DNA of 35,644 nucleotides from Clostridioides difficile CD160 (GTDB lineage Bacteria > Bacillota > Clostridia > Peptostreptococcales > Peptostreptococcaceae), in the NCBI RefSeq assembly GCF_000449425.2, contig NZ_AVHW01000055.1, positions 1 through 35,644 on the forward strand. The letters run 5' to 3'. The notes under the pieces were generated by a model that was not told the origin of the DNA, did no database searches, and worked only from the letters and a program-made list of their open reading frames with translations. Shown piece by piece: positions 8,141 through 16,073 of the stretch; position 1 is the first letter of the stretch, and each line of letters begins with the position of its first letter. Made by a program: the position numbers and the translations under genes.

Positions 8141-8164
8141 TTAGTTAGTTGAGTAATTAACTAA
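8141..8164. promoter_or_regulatory. Inverted-repeat operator for the GntR regulator
   Basis: Left arm TTAGTTAGTT (8141-8150), spacer GAGT, right arm AATTAACTAA (8155-8164). Nine of ten positions pair. It covers the first transcribed bases between the -10 box and the ribosome binding site, which suits autorepression by the first gene of the operon. Confidence 0.7.
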
Positions 8165-8182
8165 TGTGGAAAGGAGGAGCCT

Positions 8183-8563
8183 ATGAAATTAGTATTAAAC
8201 AATGAAGAACCTATATTTATTCAGATAGCACAAGCGATTGAAGACGAGATACTATCAAATGGAATAAAAGAAGAAGAACAGGTTCCATCAACAACTGAGC
8301 TTTCAAAGCTTTATAAGATTAATCCAGCTACAGTATTAAAAGGAATAAATGTACTGGTTGACAAGAATATTCTATATAAAAAGAGAGGTATAGGGATGTT
8401 TGTATCAGAGGGTGCAAAAACTATTATAAAAGAAGCTAGAAAAGAAAATTTTAAACATAATTTCATAAAAAATCTACTTCAAGAAGCTGACAAATTAGAA
8501 ATAAATAGAGAAGAGCTAGTTGATATTATAATCAATTTCAAGGAGGATATAACATATGAGTAG
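8183..8563 (+). CDS. GntR family (YtrA subfamily) transcriptional regulator
   Basis: 126 residues. The N-terminal winged helix of about 70 residues (PIFIQIAQAIEDEILSNGIK; STTELSKLYKINPATVLKGI) is followed by only a short helical tail, the hallmark of the YtrA subgroup, whose members usually repress an adjacent ABC transporter operon. AAGGAGG precedes the ATG. The 3' end overlaps the ATPase start by 8 bases, so translation is coupled. It probably binds the inverted repeat at 8141-8164. The inducing signal is unknown; related systems often respond to cell-envelope stress or peptide antibiotics. Confidence 0.92.
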   Translation: MKLVLNNEEPIFIQIAQAIEDEILSNGIKEEEQVPSTTELSKLYKINPATVLKGINVLVDKNILYKKRGIGMFVSEGAKTIIKEARKENFKHNFIKNLLQEADKLEINREELVDIIINFKEDITYE

Positions 8564-9431
8564 TTCTATTAAGATTAAAAATTTATCTCATAGTTTTAAA
8601 AAACAAAAAATTTTTAGTAATATGTCTTTAAACTTTGAAGAAAATAAAATATATGGTTTATTAGGTAAAAATGGAGCTGGAAAAACTACACTATTAAACA
8701 TAATGGTAAATCAGTTGATTCAAAATGAAGGCGAAATAGAAATATTAGGGAATAACTTAAAAGAAGATGTAAAAGTATTGGAAGAAGTCTGTATTGTGAG
8801 AGAAAAAGAATTTTATAGCCCAGATTTTAAAGTAAGTCAAGTATTTGAGTTTTCTTCTAGTTTCTATAAAAATTATGATAAAGGATTAGAAGAAGAATTA
8901 TGTAAATATTTTGATTTAAATACTAAAAAAAAGTATAGACAATTGTCACGAGGAATGAAAACTGTACTATCAAATATAATAGGAATTTGCTCTAATTCGG
9001 CTATCACTATATTTGATGAACCAACAATAGGTCTAGATGCAGTAAATAGACAAGAATTTTATAACATAATTTTGGATAATTACATAAAAAAACCAAGAAC
9101 GATAATAATATCAACTCATTTGATAGATGAAATAGATGATTTATTGGAACATGTAGTAATATTAAACGAGGGCAAGATTATTGTAGATGAAGAGATAGAT
9201 GTTATAAAACAAAAAGCTCATTACATTACTGGAAACAAAGAAGAGCTAGAGAAATTAGAGTCTATAAAAAATATAAAGCCTAAAAAAGCATTTGGTAATA
9301 CAGTTGCTTATTTTTACTATGGTGATTTTAGTAAAAATGATGAAAAAGTGATTAGAAATTCAAATATTGAAGTAGGATATATAGGATTACAAGACATGTT
9401 TGTTAACATGACTAAGAAGGAGGGATTGTAA
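8556..9431 (+). CDS. ABC transporter ATP-binding protein
   Basis: 291 residues with one nucleotide-binding domain. Walker A is GLLGKNGAGKTT (around residues 34-45), the signature LSRGMK, Walker B ITIFDEPTIGLD and the switch histidine IISTHLIDE. The C-terminal ~70 residues are the variable extension seen in YtrB/BcrA-like export ATPases. The ribosome site AAGGAGG lies inside the GntR gene. It should pair with the membrane protein encoded next to form an exporter; the substrate cannot be read. Confidence 0.94.
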   Translation: MSSSIKIKNLSHSFKKQKIFSNMSLNFEENKIYGLLGKNGAGKTTLLNIMVNQLIQNEGEIEILGNNLKEDVKVLEEVCIVREKEFYSPDFKVSQVFEFSSSFYKNYDKGLEEELCKYFDLNTKKKYRQLSRGMKTVLSNIIGICSNSAITIFDEPTIGLDAVNRQEFYNIILDNYIKKPRTIIISTHLIDEIDDLLEHVVILNEGKIIVDEEIDVIKQKAHYITGNKEELEKLESIKNIKPKKAFGNTVAYFYYGDFSKNDEKVIRNSNIEVGYIGLQDMFVNMTKKEGL

Positions 9432-10226
9432 ATGAATGAATTAAAGCCATATATAAAATTTTTTAACAAAAATACTAAGTTATATATAATCACATTTGTA
9501 ATTGTAGGAATTGTTATGAATATTTTGCCAGTAATAGCTCTTAAAGCCTTTGGTGAAGTATCTAAAAATAATCTATATACAAATGTGAACCCTATTTTAA
9601 CATATCTAACTATACTGATATTTGTGTATGGAGTAAATATGGTTAATAAAGATTTCTCAGGAGCTTTAAGTATAAGAGCAGATAGAAAAAGTTGTATAAA
9701 AGCTATTGTTACGAATTTAATTGTTTTAAGCTTTATAATTTCTATTGTAGGTATGGTTTTAATTTTTTTATCAAAATTATTTATAGAGATTATAACAGGT
9801 TACAGTATAGATTTGTCAACTTTACTAAAGAAAGATGCAATTTGGACATCTATATCTGCTCTAATAGAGCCAACAACATCGAGTATACCACTAACTTATT
9901 TAAATTATTTTGTACAGATAGTTGTAAATGAAATATTCGTAGGTCTTATAGGTGCATTATTAGGCGCTTTTACATATAGAGTTAGAAAAGCTACCAGTGT
10001 TATTATGTTGATAGGCATACCTGTATTAGTAATAATTTATATGATTAATTTTGCAACTAAGAATATAGATAAGATATTGATATATTTAGAAAAAATTATT
10101 TATTTATTCCAAAATCCATTTATTTTATTGGGAACAAAAGTAGGTATTATGGTGATTTGTGTACTATTCATAGTTTTATTGCTTAGAAAGGCACCAATTA
10201 AAGATTATGCAAATGACTTATTGTAA
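9432..10226 (+). CDS. ABC transporter membrane protein (ABC-2-like permease)
   Basis: 264 residues with about six hydrophobic segments (ITFVIVGIVMNILPVIAL; ILTYLTILIFVYGVNMV; LIVLSFIISIVGMVLIFL; EIFVGLIGALLGAF; VIMLIGIPVLVIIYMI; GIMVICVLFIVLLL). It starts directly after the ATPase stop codon, so the pair is translationally coupled. Sequence similarity to named families is weak, and the assignment rests on topology and operon position. Likely the membrane half of the exporter controlled by the GntR protein. Confidence 0.88.
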   Translation: MNELKPYIKFFNKNTKLYIITFVIVGIVMNILPVIALKAFGEVSKNNLYTNVNPILTYLTILIFVYGVNMVNKDFSGALSIRADRKSCIKAIVTNLIVLSFIISIVGMVLIFLSKLFIEIITGYSIDLSTLLKKDAIWTSISALIEPTTSSIPLTYLNYFVQIVVNEIFVGLIGALLGAFTYRVRKATSVIMLIGIPVLVIIYMINFATKNIDKILIYLEKIIYLFQNPFILLGTKVGIMVICVLFIVLLLRKAPIKDYANDLL

Positions 10227-10234
10227 ATAAATTA

Positions 10235-10283
10235 AAACCTGCCAAAAAATCAAATTTATAAATTTGTGTTTTAAGGCAGGTTT
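10235..10283. terminator. Bidirectional terminator between the ABC operon and the MATE gene
   Basis: AAACCTGCC (10235-10243) pairs with GGCAGGTTT (10275-10283); an inner AAATTTATAAATTT segment can extend the fold. It lies between convergent genes and is AT-rich on both sides. Confidence 0.85.
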
Positions 10284-10307
10284 ATTTATTCTAATAAATA
10301 TATATTT

Positions 10308-11633
10308 TTAGTAGTTATATCTACTTTTATATTTTTTTATAAGTGGAATAGATATAAATATAGTTAGAATTTCAGCAAATGGAACAGTAAGCCATAATCC
10401 AGTCAAGTTCAACATCGGAGGAAGAATTACAATTCCTATGATTATAAAAACAAAGGCACGACTAAAAGATATAATAGCCGAAATTTTTCCATTATGAAAT
10501 GCTGTAAAAAATCCTGATGCAAATATGTTTATTCCAACAAATAAAAAAGCAAAAGCAAATATTTTTAATCCATGTAAAGCTAGTTCAAATACTGTATTGT
10601 CTGGGTTTACAAAGACTCTAACAATAAGTGGTGCGAAGACTAAGGCAACAATAAACACTAACAAAGAAGAAACTAATATAAATTTAATTGAATGTTTAAA
10701 TGTTTCTTTTAACTTGTCACTATTTTCAGCACCAAAATTATAACTTATTAATGGAGATACTCCAGCAGCAAAGCCTAAATATACCGAGGTCATTAAAAAA
10801 TGAGCATACAATACTATAGTAAGAGCTGCAAGTCCATTTTCTCCTGCTAACTTTAAAGCGACTATATTAAATAAGAATGTTGTAATACCTGTAGATAACT
10901 CTGTAACCATCTCAGAAGAACCATTTATCATGGTATCTCTTATAAGCCTAAAATCATTTTTTGGTTTTCTAAGTTTTAGTGTAGATTTACTTGATAAGAA
11001 GTAAATAATACCTAAAATACAAGTTAAAATAATACCTATAGCAGTTGCAACCGCAGCGCCTAAAAGACCCATTCCAAAATACTTAATAAATATATAATCT
11101 AATATTATATTCGTTACACCACCAATGACTGATAGAAATAAACTAAATTTAGAGTTCCCATCAGTTCGTATAAAATATTCAAATATAAATTTTAAAATAT
11201 AAAATGGTGTACATAAAATCATAACTTTACCATAGGTTATACAATAGGGTAGCAATTTATCTGTTGCTCCAAGCAAAATAGATATTTCCTTGACAAAAAA
11301 ATACGAGATTACTGTAAATAAAATTCCAACAATCAATGAAAACAAAACTATAAAAGAAAATGTAGAGTTGGCATCATCTTGTCTATTTTCGCCCATACGT
11401 ATAGAAACTATAGCTCCTCCTCCAGTTGCCATCATTATTCCAAATCCACAAACAAGGTTGATTATAGGTAGTACAATATTTATACTAGCAAGAGCATCTG
11501 AACCAACTAATGTTGATACAAAGATACCATCTATTATTGTGTATAAAGATATAAATATCATGGATATAATTGCAGGAGAAACAAATTTTAGAAATTCAAA
11601 AGTAGTGAATTTTCTTGTAAATAAATTTTCCAT
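10308..11633 (-). CDS. MATE family multidrug efflux transporter
   Basis: 441 residues, about 12 membrane segments in two homologous halves typical of the MATE branch of the MOP superfamily. The N-terminus FLKFVSPAIISMIFISLYTI followed by IDGIFVSTLVGSDALASINI matches the DinF/MepA-like clostridial group. Such proteins export cationic drugs using Na+ or H+ gradients. AGGAGGT lies before the ATG. Its promoter is of the MerR type (19-base spacer with a dyad), so expression is predicted to be induced by a drug-sensing MerR protein; a candidate regulator lies at 25700-26518. Substrates are unknown. Confidence 0.93.
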   Translation of the reverse strand: MENLFTRKFTTFEFLKFVSPAIISMIFISLYTIIDGIFVSTLVGSDALASINIVLPIINLVCGFGIMMATGGGAIVSIRMGENRQDDANSTFSFIVLFSLIVGILFTVISYFFVKEISILLGATDKLLPYCITYGKVMILCTPFYILKFIFEYFIRTDGNSKFSLFLSVIGGVTNIILDYIFIKYFGMGLLGAAVATAIGIILTCILGIIYFLSSKSTLKLRKPKNDFRLIRDTMINGSSEMVTELSTGITTFLFNIVALKLAGENGLAALTIVLYAHFLMTSVYLGFAAGVSPLISYNFGAENSDKLKETFKHSIKFILVSSLLVFIVALVFAPLIVRVFVNPDNTVFELALHGLKIFAFAFLFVGINIFASGFFTAFHNGKISAIISFSRAFVFIIIGIVILPPMLNLTGLWLTVPFAEILTIFISIPLIKKYKSRYNY

Positions 11634-11664
11634 AAATTTTACCTCCTTTTATTACTCTCTATAT

Positions 11665-11695
11665 ATAATAAGCTATATAGTAACTATATAGTCAA
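11665..11695 (-). promoter_or_regulatory. MerR-type promoter of the MATE gene with central dyad
   Basis: Minus strand: TTGACT (11695-11690), 19-base spacer, TATTAT (11670-11665). The spacer contains CTATATAG-TTA-CTATATAG (11673-11691), centred in it. A 19-base spacer filled by a dyad is the signature of promoters twisted into the active state by MerR regulators. The 17-mer ATATAGTAACTATATAG (plus strand) occurs again upstream of the MerR gene. Confidence 0.8.
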
Positions 11696-11754
11696 GAAAA
11701 AGTTTGTTTATATGACAAATAGCTTTAAATCAACAAAAAACTATATCAAGGACA

Positions 11755-12134
11755 ATGAGTAACTTTATTAAAGATAATAAAAAAGGTATTTCTATTATTA
11801 TAGTTATTGTTTTATTTATTCTATTTGGTACATGTCCAATAGATTTATTACAAGCAGTTTTGTCAAGTTGAGAGTGTAAATTCTCAGTTCAAATTATTGG
11901 TTTTTTAATGACATTTGGTGATTTTTTGGAAGATTTACCTGTGGATAGCTTTGTCCTTTTGGACTTGTACAAGATTTATTATATAAAATATCATTTCTAA
12001 CAAAGATAAAAAAAGTTTATGGTGATAAATATTTAAAATATCTAAAGTACATAGTCTTGGTAGTCTTTGTAATTATTCTCGCAATTGCTATTGTAGAGGT
12101 AGTATGAGGTGGAAATACTTGGTTTTGTAAATAG
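11755..12134 (+). pseudogene. Decayed 4Fe-4S binding membrane protein gene (NapH/YccM-like)
   Basis: Starts MSNFIKDNKKGISIIIVIVL with a hydrophobic segment and a TCPIDLLQA motif. It then hits TGA (11869), shifts frame near 11921-11931 (apparent loss of one G), and continues as RFTCG-stop-LCPFGLVQDLLYK, where TAG (11946) replaces the Trp of the usual CGWLCPFG motif. Further stops are TGA at 12105 and TAG at 12132, the last near the WFCK motif. A hydrophobic segment YIVLVVFVIILAIAIV is still readable. The ancestral product was a membrane protein with Cys-rich cluster motifs. Four inactivating changes show it is not functional. Confidence 0.85.
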
Positions 12135-12152
12135 AAGAGAAGAATATAAGAT

Positions 12153-12187
12153 AAATAGCACTCATAAGCAGTTATAAGTGCTATTTT
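12153..12187 (+). terminator. Terminator left over from the 4Fe-4S gene
   Basis: AAATAGCACT pairs with AGTGCTATTT with an inner ATAA/TTAT extension, then TTTTATG. It lies 19 bases behind the decayed frame. Confidence 0.7.
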
Positions 12188-12342
12188 ATGTAAGTTTTTT
12201 ATATATTATAAGTAAATTATATAATTTTATAAAAATTTAACTTTAAAGATAATTATAAAACTAAAATTTTTCAATATGTAATATTTTTATATGTTTCTAA
12301 TGGAGCTAAATAGATAATAAAATGAGTTTTTAATTGTATACT

Positions 12343-13185
12343 TTAAATTTTAAGTTTTAAAGCAGGTATATCATATAGAGGATGGTGCATATATTTTTCG
12401 TAATTAGAACGAAAAATAAAATTATGTGTAGCTTTACATATTTCTTCTCCAATATTATTATTTAATTCAATTCCTAATTCTTTGCTAGCTTCTTTAGGAA
12501 ATCCGATATGACCTTCATTTTTGATTACATTAATAACTTTTTGAATATCCATCATTTCATTATCTTTGATAGATATATCAGGTCGCTCTTGATAATTATC
12601 ATTTACTAATTCAGGGTACAGTGCTAACATATTTGATGTCTCAATCCATCCAGCATGAAAATCATTTGGAAATAGTTTGATTTTTTCTTCAACAAAATCA
12701 GGAAAATCTCTAAGTATCTCCTTTTGTTCAGAATTAAAAATTGAACCCATAGGTGAAATTGAAACTATTCCATACTCTTTATTGATTGCCTCACAAGATT
12801 GTTCTATAGTAATTGTATGTAGTGGGTCAGCGTGACCAGATATAACGATGATGTTTGTAATACCCCATTTAACTATATTTTCTAATGTACTATAAGTTAT
12901 TTTGTAAATCAACTCACGACTAACATGAATATTACCTGGGAAAGTTCCCATATCTGCAAAGCCAAAAGGTATTATAGGGAGTTTTCCATAATAATAATTG
13001 GGTAGAACTGAATCTAGTTTCTCAATAGCAAGATTAATCCATGCTTCTGTTTCATAAATATCTACACCTATTGGTAGATGTTTACCATGTTCCTCTATTG
13101 GAGCAATTCCAACAAATACTATTAATTTTTCTTTGTCTAAATTTAAAATATCTTCCCATGAAAGATTAAGTAAATTAAAATTCAT
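12343..13185 (-). CDS. Creatininase family metal-dependent amidohydrolase
   Basis: 280 residues from the ATG at 13185, which has GGGGAGG nine bases upstream; an ATG at 13203 overlaps that site. Family motifs: VGIAPIEEHGKHLPIGVD (metal-binding Glu, His, Asp near residues 30-45), VISGHADP in place of the usual NGHGGN, and DHAGWIETSNML matching the HAGxxETS motif. Members hydrolyse cyclic or linear amides (creatinine, formamidopyrimidines, peptide tails) using Zn or Mn; the substrate here is unknown. It is divergent from a PadR regulator, and an operator-like site lies at 13220-13241 in its leader, suggesting joint control. It is not within a recognisable biosynthetic cluster. Confidence 0.88.
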   Translation of the reverse strand: MNFNLLNLSWEDILNLDKEKLIVFVGIAPIEEHGKHLPIGVDIYETEAWINLAIEKLDSVLPNYYYGKLPIIPFGFADMGTFPGNIHVSRELIYKITYSTLENIVKWGITNIIVISGHADPLHTITIEQSCEAINKEYGIVSISPMGSIFNSEQKEILRDFPDFVEEKIKLFPNDFHAGWIETSNMLALYPELVNDNYQERPDISIKDNEMMDIQKVINVIKNEGHIGFPKEASKELGIELNNNIGEEICKATHNFIFRSNYEKYMHHPLYDIPALKLKI

Positions 13186-13219
13186 AATCTTAAACCTCCC
13201 CAAAATTTATTTTAGTTAT

Positions 13220-13241
13220 AGTACTCTTTTTTTTTAGTACA
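13220..13241. promoter_or_regulatory. Second PadR-type operator, next to the creatininase gene
   Basis: AGTACT (13220-13225) and AGTACA (13236-13241) have the same 16-base centre-to-centre distance as the two AGTACT boxes of the large palindrome. The left part continues AGTACTCT as in the main site; the right part is less well conserved. Confidence 0.55.
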
Positions 13242-13265
13242 TTTAATGATAAAATTATAATGTAA

Positions 13266-13299
13266 ATATATAGTACTCTATATATAGAGTACTATATAT
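13266..13299. promoter_or_regulatory. 34-bp perfect palindrome, likely PadR operator
   Basis: All 17 base pairs match, centred between 13282 and 13283. Each half reads ATATATAGTACTCTATA outward to centre. It contains two AGTACT boxes (13272-13277 and 13288-13293). It ends 28 bases before the PadR start codon and also lies upstream of the divergent creatininase gene, so one bound regulator could control both. Confidence 0.8.
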
Positions 13300-13327
13300 G
13301 CATAATAGTGTCAAGGAGGAAATAAAT

Positions 13328-13861
13328 TTGCTTTCAAAAACAATGACTATTCTTTTAGGTATTATCCAAGAGAAACCAGTGAATGCATATGAATTAACTA
13401 AGCTACTTTCTAAACTAAATGTGAAGAGTTGGTATAATATTGCAGATTCAACTGTATATGCGACAATTAAAAGTGCTGAAAAAAAAGAATATATAGTTGG
13501 ATGTATTGAAAAAAGTGGTAATATGCCAGATAAAACTGTTTATAGTATTACAGAAAAGGGAAGCCAAGAATTATTAGATACTATAGAAAGCTTTATTTGT
13601 AATTTTGACTATGATATAACTCCATTTTCAATAGCAGTGTTTTTTATTAGGATATTAGGTAAAGATAGAAGTATAATATTATTAGAGAAGAGAAGGGATT
13701 TACTTAAAAAATACGAAGATGGAATCAAGAAGCAGGTTGAGAATATGAAAGAGCAAGGTGTAAATGAGGTTTTTATAGGAAATACAATTCAAAGCTTATA
13801 TATTGTTGAAGCCCAAATAAAGGGAGTAGATACTTTAATTCCTAAAATTAAGAGTATGTAA
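13328..13861 (+). CDS. PadR family transcriptional regulator
   Basis: 177 residues from TTG 13328, preceded by AAGGAGGA with seven bases of spacing. An ATG at 13298 is in frame but lies within the palindrome and lacks a ribosome site. The winged helix is at the N-terminus (TMTILLGIIQEKPVNAYELT; DSTVYATIKSAEKKEYIVG; VYSITEKGSQELL), followed by a helical C-terminal domain (KKYEDGIKKQVENMKEQG) of the Vir/AphA-like dimerising type. PadR proteins are ligand-relieved repressors. The perfect palindrome in its promoter suggests autoregulation and control of the divergent hydrolase. The ligand is unknown. Confidence 0.92.
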   Translation: MLSKTMTILLGIIQEKPVNAYELTKLLSKLNVKSWYNIADSTVYATIKSAEKKEYIVGCIEKSGNMPDKTVYSITEKGSQELLDTIESFICNFDYDITPFSIAVFFIRILGKDRSIILLEKRRDLLKKYEDGIKKQVENMKEQGVNEVFIGNTIQSLYIVEAQIKGVDTLIPKIKSM

Positions 13862-13905
13862 ATAAGTGAAAATCAAGAAAATAAATGCAAAAGTTTTAAA
13901 AGGTT

Positions 13906-13959
13906 ATAAAGGTGGTAGAATGAAATTTTTATTAAGGAATTTTATTTTACCACCTTTAT
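13906..13959. terminator. Hairpin between convergent padR-like and LUD genes
   Basis: ATAAAGGTGGTA (13906-13917) pairs with TACCACCTTTAT (13948-13959), with AT-rich inner pairing. The U tract is poor on both sides, so termination strength is uncertain. Confidence 0.6.
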
Positions 13960-14012
13960 GATTAAGTTATTTAATTTTATTATTTATAGATTTGATTAAA
14001 TGTATGTATATT

Positions 14013-14660
14013 TTATAGACCAAGATTTTCTCCTACTAATATTACCTTTATCTTGTTTGCTGGACGACTGATTCTTGTAGTTACCATATATGCACAGACA
14101 CTTTCAGGACTTTTGCAATCTATACAACTTCCATTAGTATAACATGGAGTATTTACATCCTGAAAACGTTGTACAACAGCTGGTGCAGCAATTGTTCTAG
14201 CTCTTTGTACTGCATCGTCAATATTTTTAACAATTTTATTCATACCAGCTACAACTATAACGTTTTTTGGACCAAATATCATTGCAGCTACACGATTTCC
14301 GTTTCCATCAATATTGAAGAGTTGTCCATCTTCACTAATTGCATTGCTACTCATTAAAAAAGTATCACATAGAAGAGCCTGGCGCATAATTTCTGTTCTT
14401 TCTTCTGGAGTTTTTGCTAAATCTCTATCAATGACTTTAAATCCTTTATCTCTAACAGCAGTTTGTACTCCCATTTCTTTAAGAGTTTCAGAACCTCCCC
14501 ATGATACTACATGATTTTGAGGAATCAAATCTAAGATTTGTTGTAAAGCATCATTCTTAGTTTTACAGTAATAAGCATCAAAGTAACGTTTTTTAAGAGC
14601 TTTAACGATATGTGGCCCTAACTTGTCATATCGTTTTTCTAAAGGTGTTTGTCTTATCAT
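14013..14660 (-). CDS. LUD domain protein (LutC/YkgG family, DUF162)
   Basis: 215 residues, starting MIRQTPLEKRYDKLGPHIV. The LUD core shows VVSWGGSETLKEMGV near residues 50-65, SSNAISEDGQLFNIDGNGNR around 105-124 and FGPKNVIVVAGMNKIV around 130-145. Family members take part in lactate utilisation with LutA/LutB iron-sulfur partners, but none is present here. Near the C-terminus four cysteines are arranged C-x5-C-x2-C-x6-C (CYTNGSCIDCKSPESVC), which could bind a metal or cluster. The ribosome site GGGAGTGAT lies before the ATG. Stand-alone copies like this are common in clostridia and their reaction is not established. Confidence 0.88.
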   Translation of the reverse strand: MIRQTPLEKRYDKLGPHIVKALKKRYFDAYYCKTKNDALQQILDLIPQNHVVSWGGSETLKEMGVQTAVRDKGFKVIDRDLAKTPEERTEIMRQALLCDTFLMSSNAISEDGQLFNIDGNGNRVAAMIFGPKNVIVVAGMNKIVKNIDDAVQRARTIAAPAVVQRFQDVNTPCYTNGSCIDCKSPESVCAYMVTTRISRPANKIKVILVGENLGL

Positions 14661-14910
14661 ACTAAAATCACTCCCGTATTTAAATTTTAAGATTATAACT
14701 ACAAATTATTAATTAGTTATAATATAGTTATAACATAAATATTTTTCTAGGATAAGATTTACTATTAAAATTTTAATAAATCATTGGAGGGATAGAAGGG
14801 CTTACAAAAACGTACTTGTGGATATTTTTAATTTTTTATTTATTAAAAATAAAGTTATTAATTATAGAAGATTAGTTCTTTTATAATAAATGATTTAAAT
14901 TCTATAGAAT
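14661..14910. other. Intergenic region upstream of the LUD gene
   Basis: No supported gene. It holds a direct repeat, AGTTATAAT (14715-14723) and AGTTATAAC (14726-14734), plus an inverted copy ATTATAACT (14692-14700), which could be an operator cluster of the LUD gene. A GGAGGG around 14785 is not followed by a frame of any length. Confidence 0.4.
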
Positions 14911-14948
14911 ATAAAAAAATAAAGGTACGATTTATGTGTACCTTTATT
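14911..14948 (-). terminator. Terminator of the DUF2935 coat gene
   Basis: AATAAAGGTAC (14918-14928) pairs with GTACCTTTATT (14938-14948). On the minus strand the stem is followed by a T run, complement of the A run at 14913-14919. Confidence 0.88.
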
Positions 14949-14983
14949 TTGATTAAATACATAGAGATTAAAAGGAATTTTAA

Positions 14984-15898
14984 TTACATATTTTTATAAC
15001 TTTCCAATATTCTAACATAGTGGTTGGCTTCTCTTAATACATGGTCTGCCAAAAGTGGTAATATTATAGATTTTATCTTACATTCTTCTATTCCTGATGT
15101 ACCTGCTTCTTTAAAATCCTTAAATTCAACAGTTTCATTTAGCGTTTCCTCTGTAATACTTGCTACATCAGTATCAGTCATTTCATTTGTTTTTTCAATT
15201 AATTCATTGAATTTTATGGCAAATTCATTTGCAGTATTTATTAGTTCACTTTCAGATGGGTCGAGTAATCCTCTCATAAATAGAGCATGTTCCATCATAA
15301 TATGGTCCCAGAATAATTCTACTTCTTTAAAATTTTTCAAATCAATATCTATTTTATTTTCTAAGTCAATTACATAGGAACGATACAAGTTTGCTTCATG
15401 TATTATATGTTCAATAAGTAGTGGATAGTTTGAAGTAAAAAGGGTACATGATAGTACTCCATCTAAAACCCTTTCTTTTAAGTCAATAAGCCCATCAAGT
15501 AATCTTATTGCATCAGAGTTAAGCTGAGCTACATAGTCTACTAAATCTTGACCAACTTGAGGATTTACACCACTTTGTAGGTTCAATTCTCTTGTAGTTA
15601 AGTTTTGATTTATTTCTATTCCTGTAAGTTCTTCGGTTTTTTGTTCTGCATTCAATGTGAGAGTGGTTACAATCTCTTCTGAATATAATATATCAGGTCT
15701 GATTATACCATTACTAGCGCTAACAGTATATGATAACAAATCTTCAAATTGTTTTTTATAGTGGTCAGCTTCCATAGCAAGATTATAATCTTTATGTGTA
15801 AATCCTGCCTCTAGAAAAAGAGAATGTTCCTTCATAATTCTTGCAAAAAATAAATGTAATTCTAGCGATAAAATAGCATATTTTTGATTATCTATCAT
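14984..15898 (-). CDS. cotB: DUF2935 protein, likely spore coat protein CotB
   Basis: 304 residues, mostly helical and acidic, with an internal duplication. The first half has LELHLFFARIMKEHSLFLEA, and the second half, near residue 190, has VELFWDHIMMEHALFMRGLL. The second half ends with LLADHVLREANHYVRIL, matching an earlier LLIEHIIHEANLYRSYV. The repeating His/Glu pattern suggests two four-helix bundles that could bind metal. DUF2935 proteins occur in spore formers, and one encoded beside panC in C. difficile is known as the outer coat protein CotB; the name rests on family and gene order. AGGGAGGAAATT lies before the ATG. A sporulation promoter was not clearly identified. Confidence 0.8.
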   Translation of the reverse strand: MIDNQKYAILSLELHLFFARIMKEHSLFLEAGFTHKDYNLAMEADHYKKQFEDLLSYTVSASNGIIRPDILYSEEIVTTLTLNAEQKTEELTGIEINQNLTTRELNLQSGVNPQVGQDLVDYVAQLNSDAIRLLDGLIDLKERVLDGVLSCTLFTSNYPLLIEHIIHEANLYRSYVIDLENKIDIDLKNFKEVELFWDHIMMEHALFMRGLLDPSESELINTANEFAIKFNELIEKTNEMTDTDVASITEETLNETVEFKDFKEAGTSGIEECKIKSIILPLLADHVLREANHYVRILESYKNM

Positions 15899-16073
15899 AA
15901 TTTCCTCCCTTTAGAAAGTATCTTATTTATAATACTTTATTCTTAATATTTGAATTTATGTATATTAGGGAAAAATTAACTAATTATATTGCTATTAATA
16001 TCAATATTTTTTATTTAATTATAGTTAAAAAATTTACTTTATCAATACTTTTATTGAGCACATGAATAATACT

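Noticed and set aside
11290-11691. 133-codon open frame on the plus strand over the MATE gene start
   Set aside because: Antisense to the MATE gene and its promoter; repeated Ile/Thr-rich text typical of a mirror of a membrane protein.
13298-13327. ATG at 13298 as the PadR start
   Set aside because: It lies in the palindrome without a ribosome site, while TTG 13328 has AAGGAGGA at ideal distance and gives the usual PadR N-terminus.
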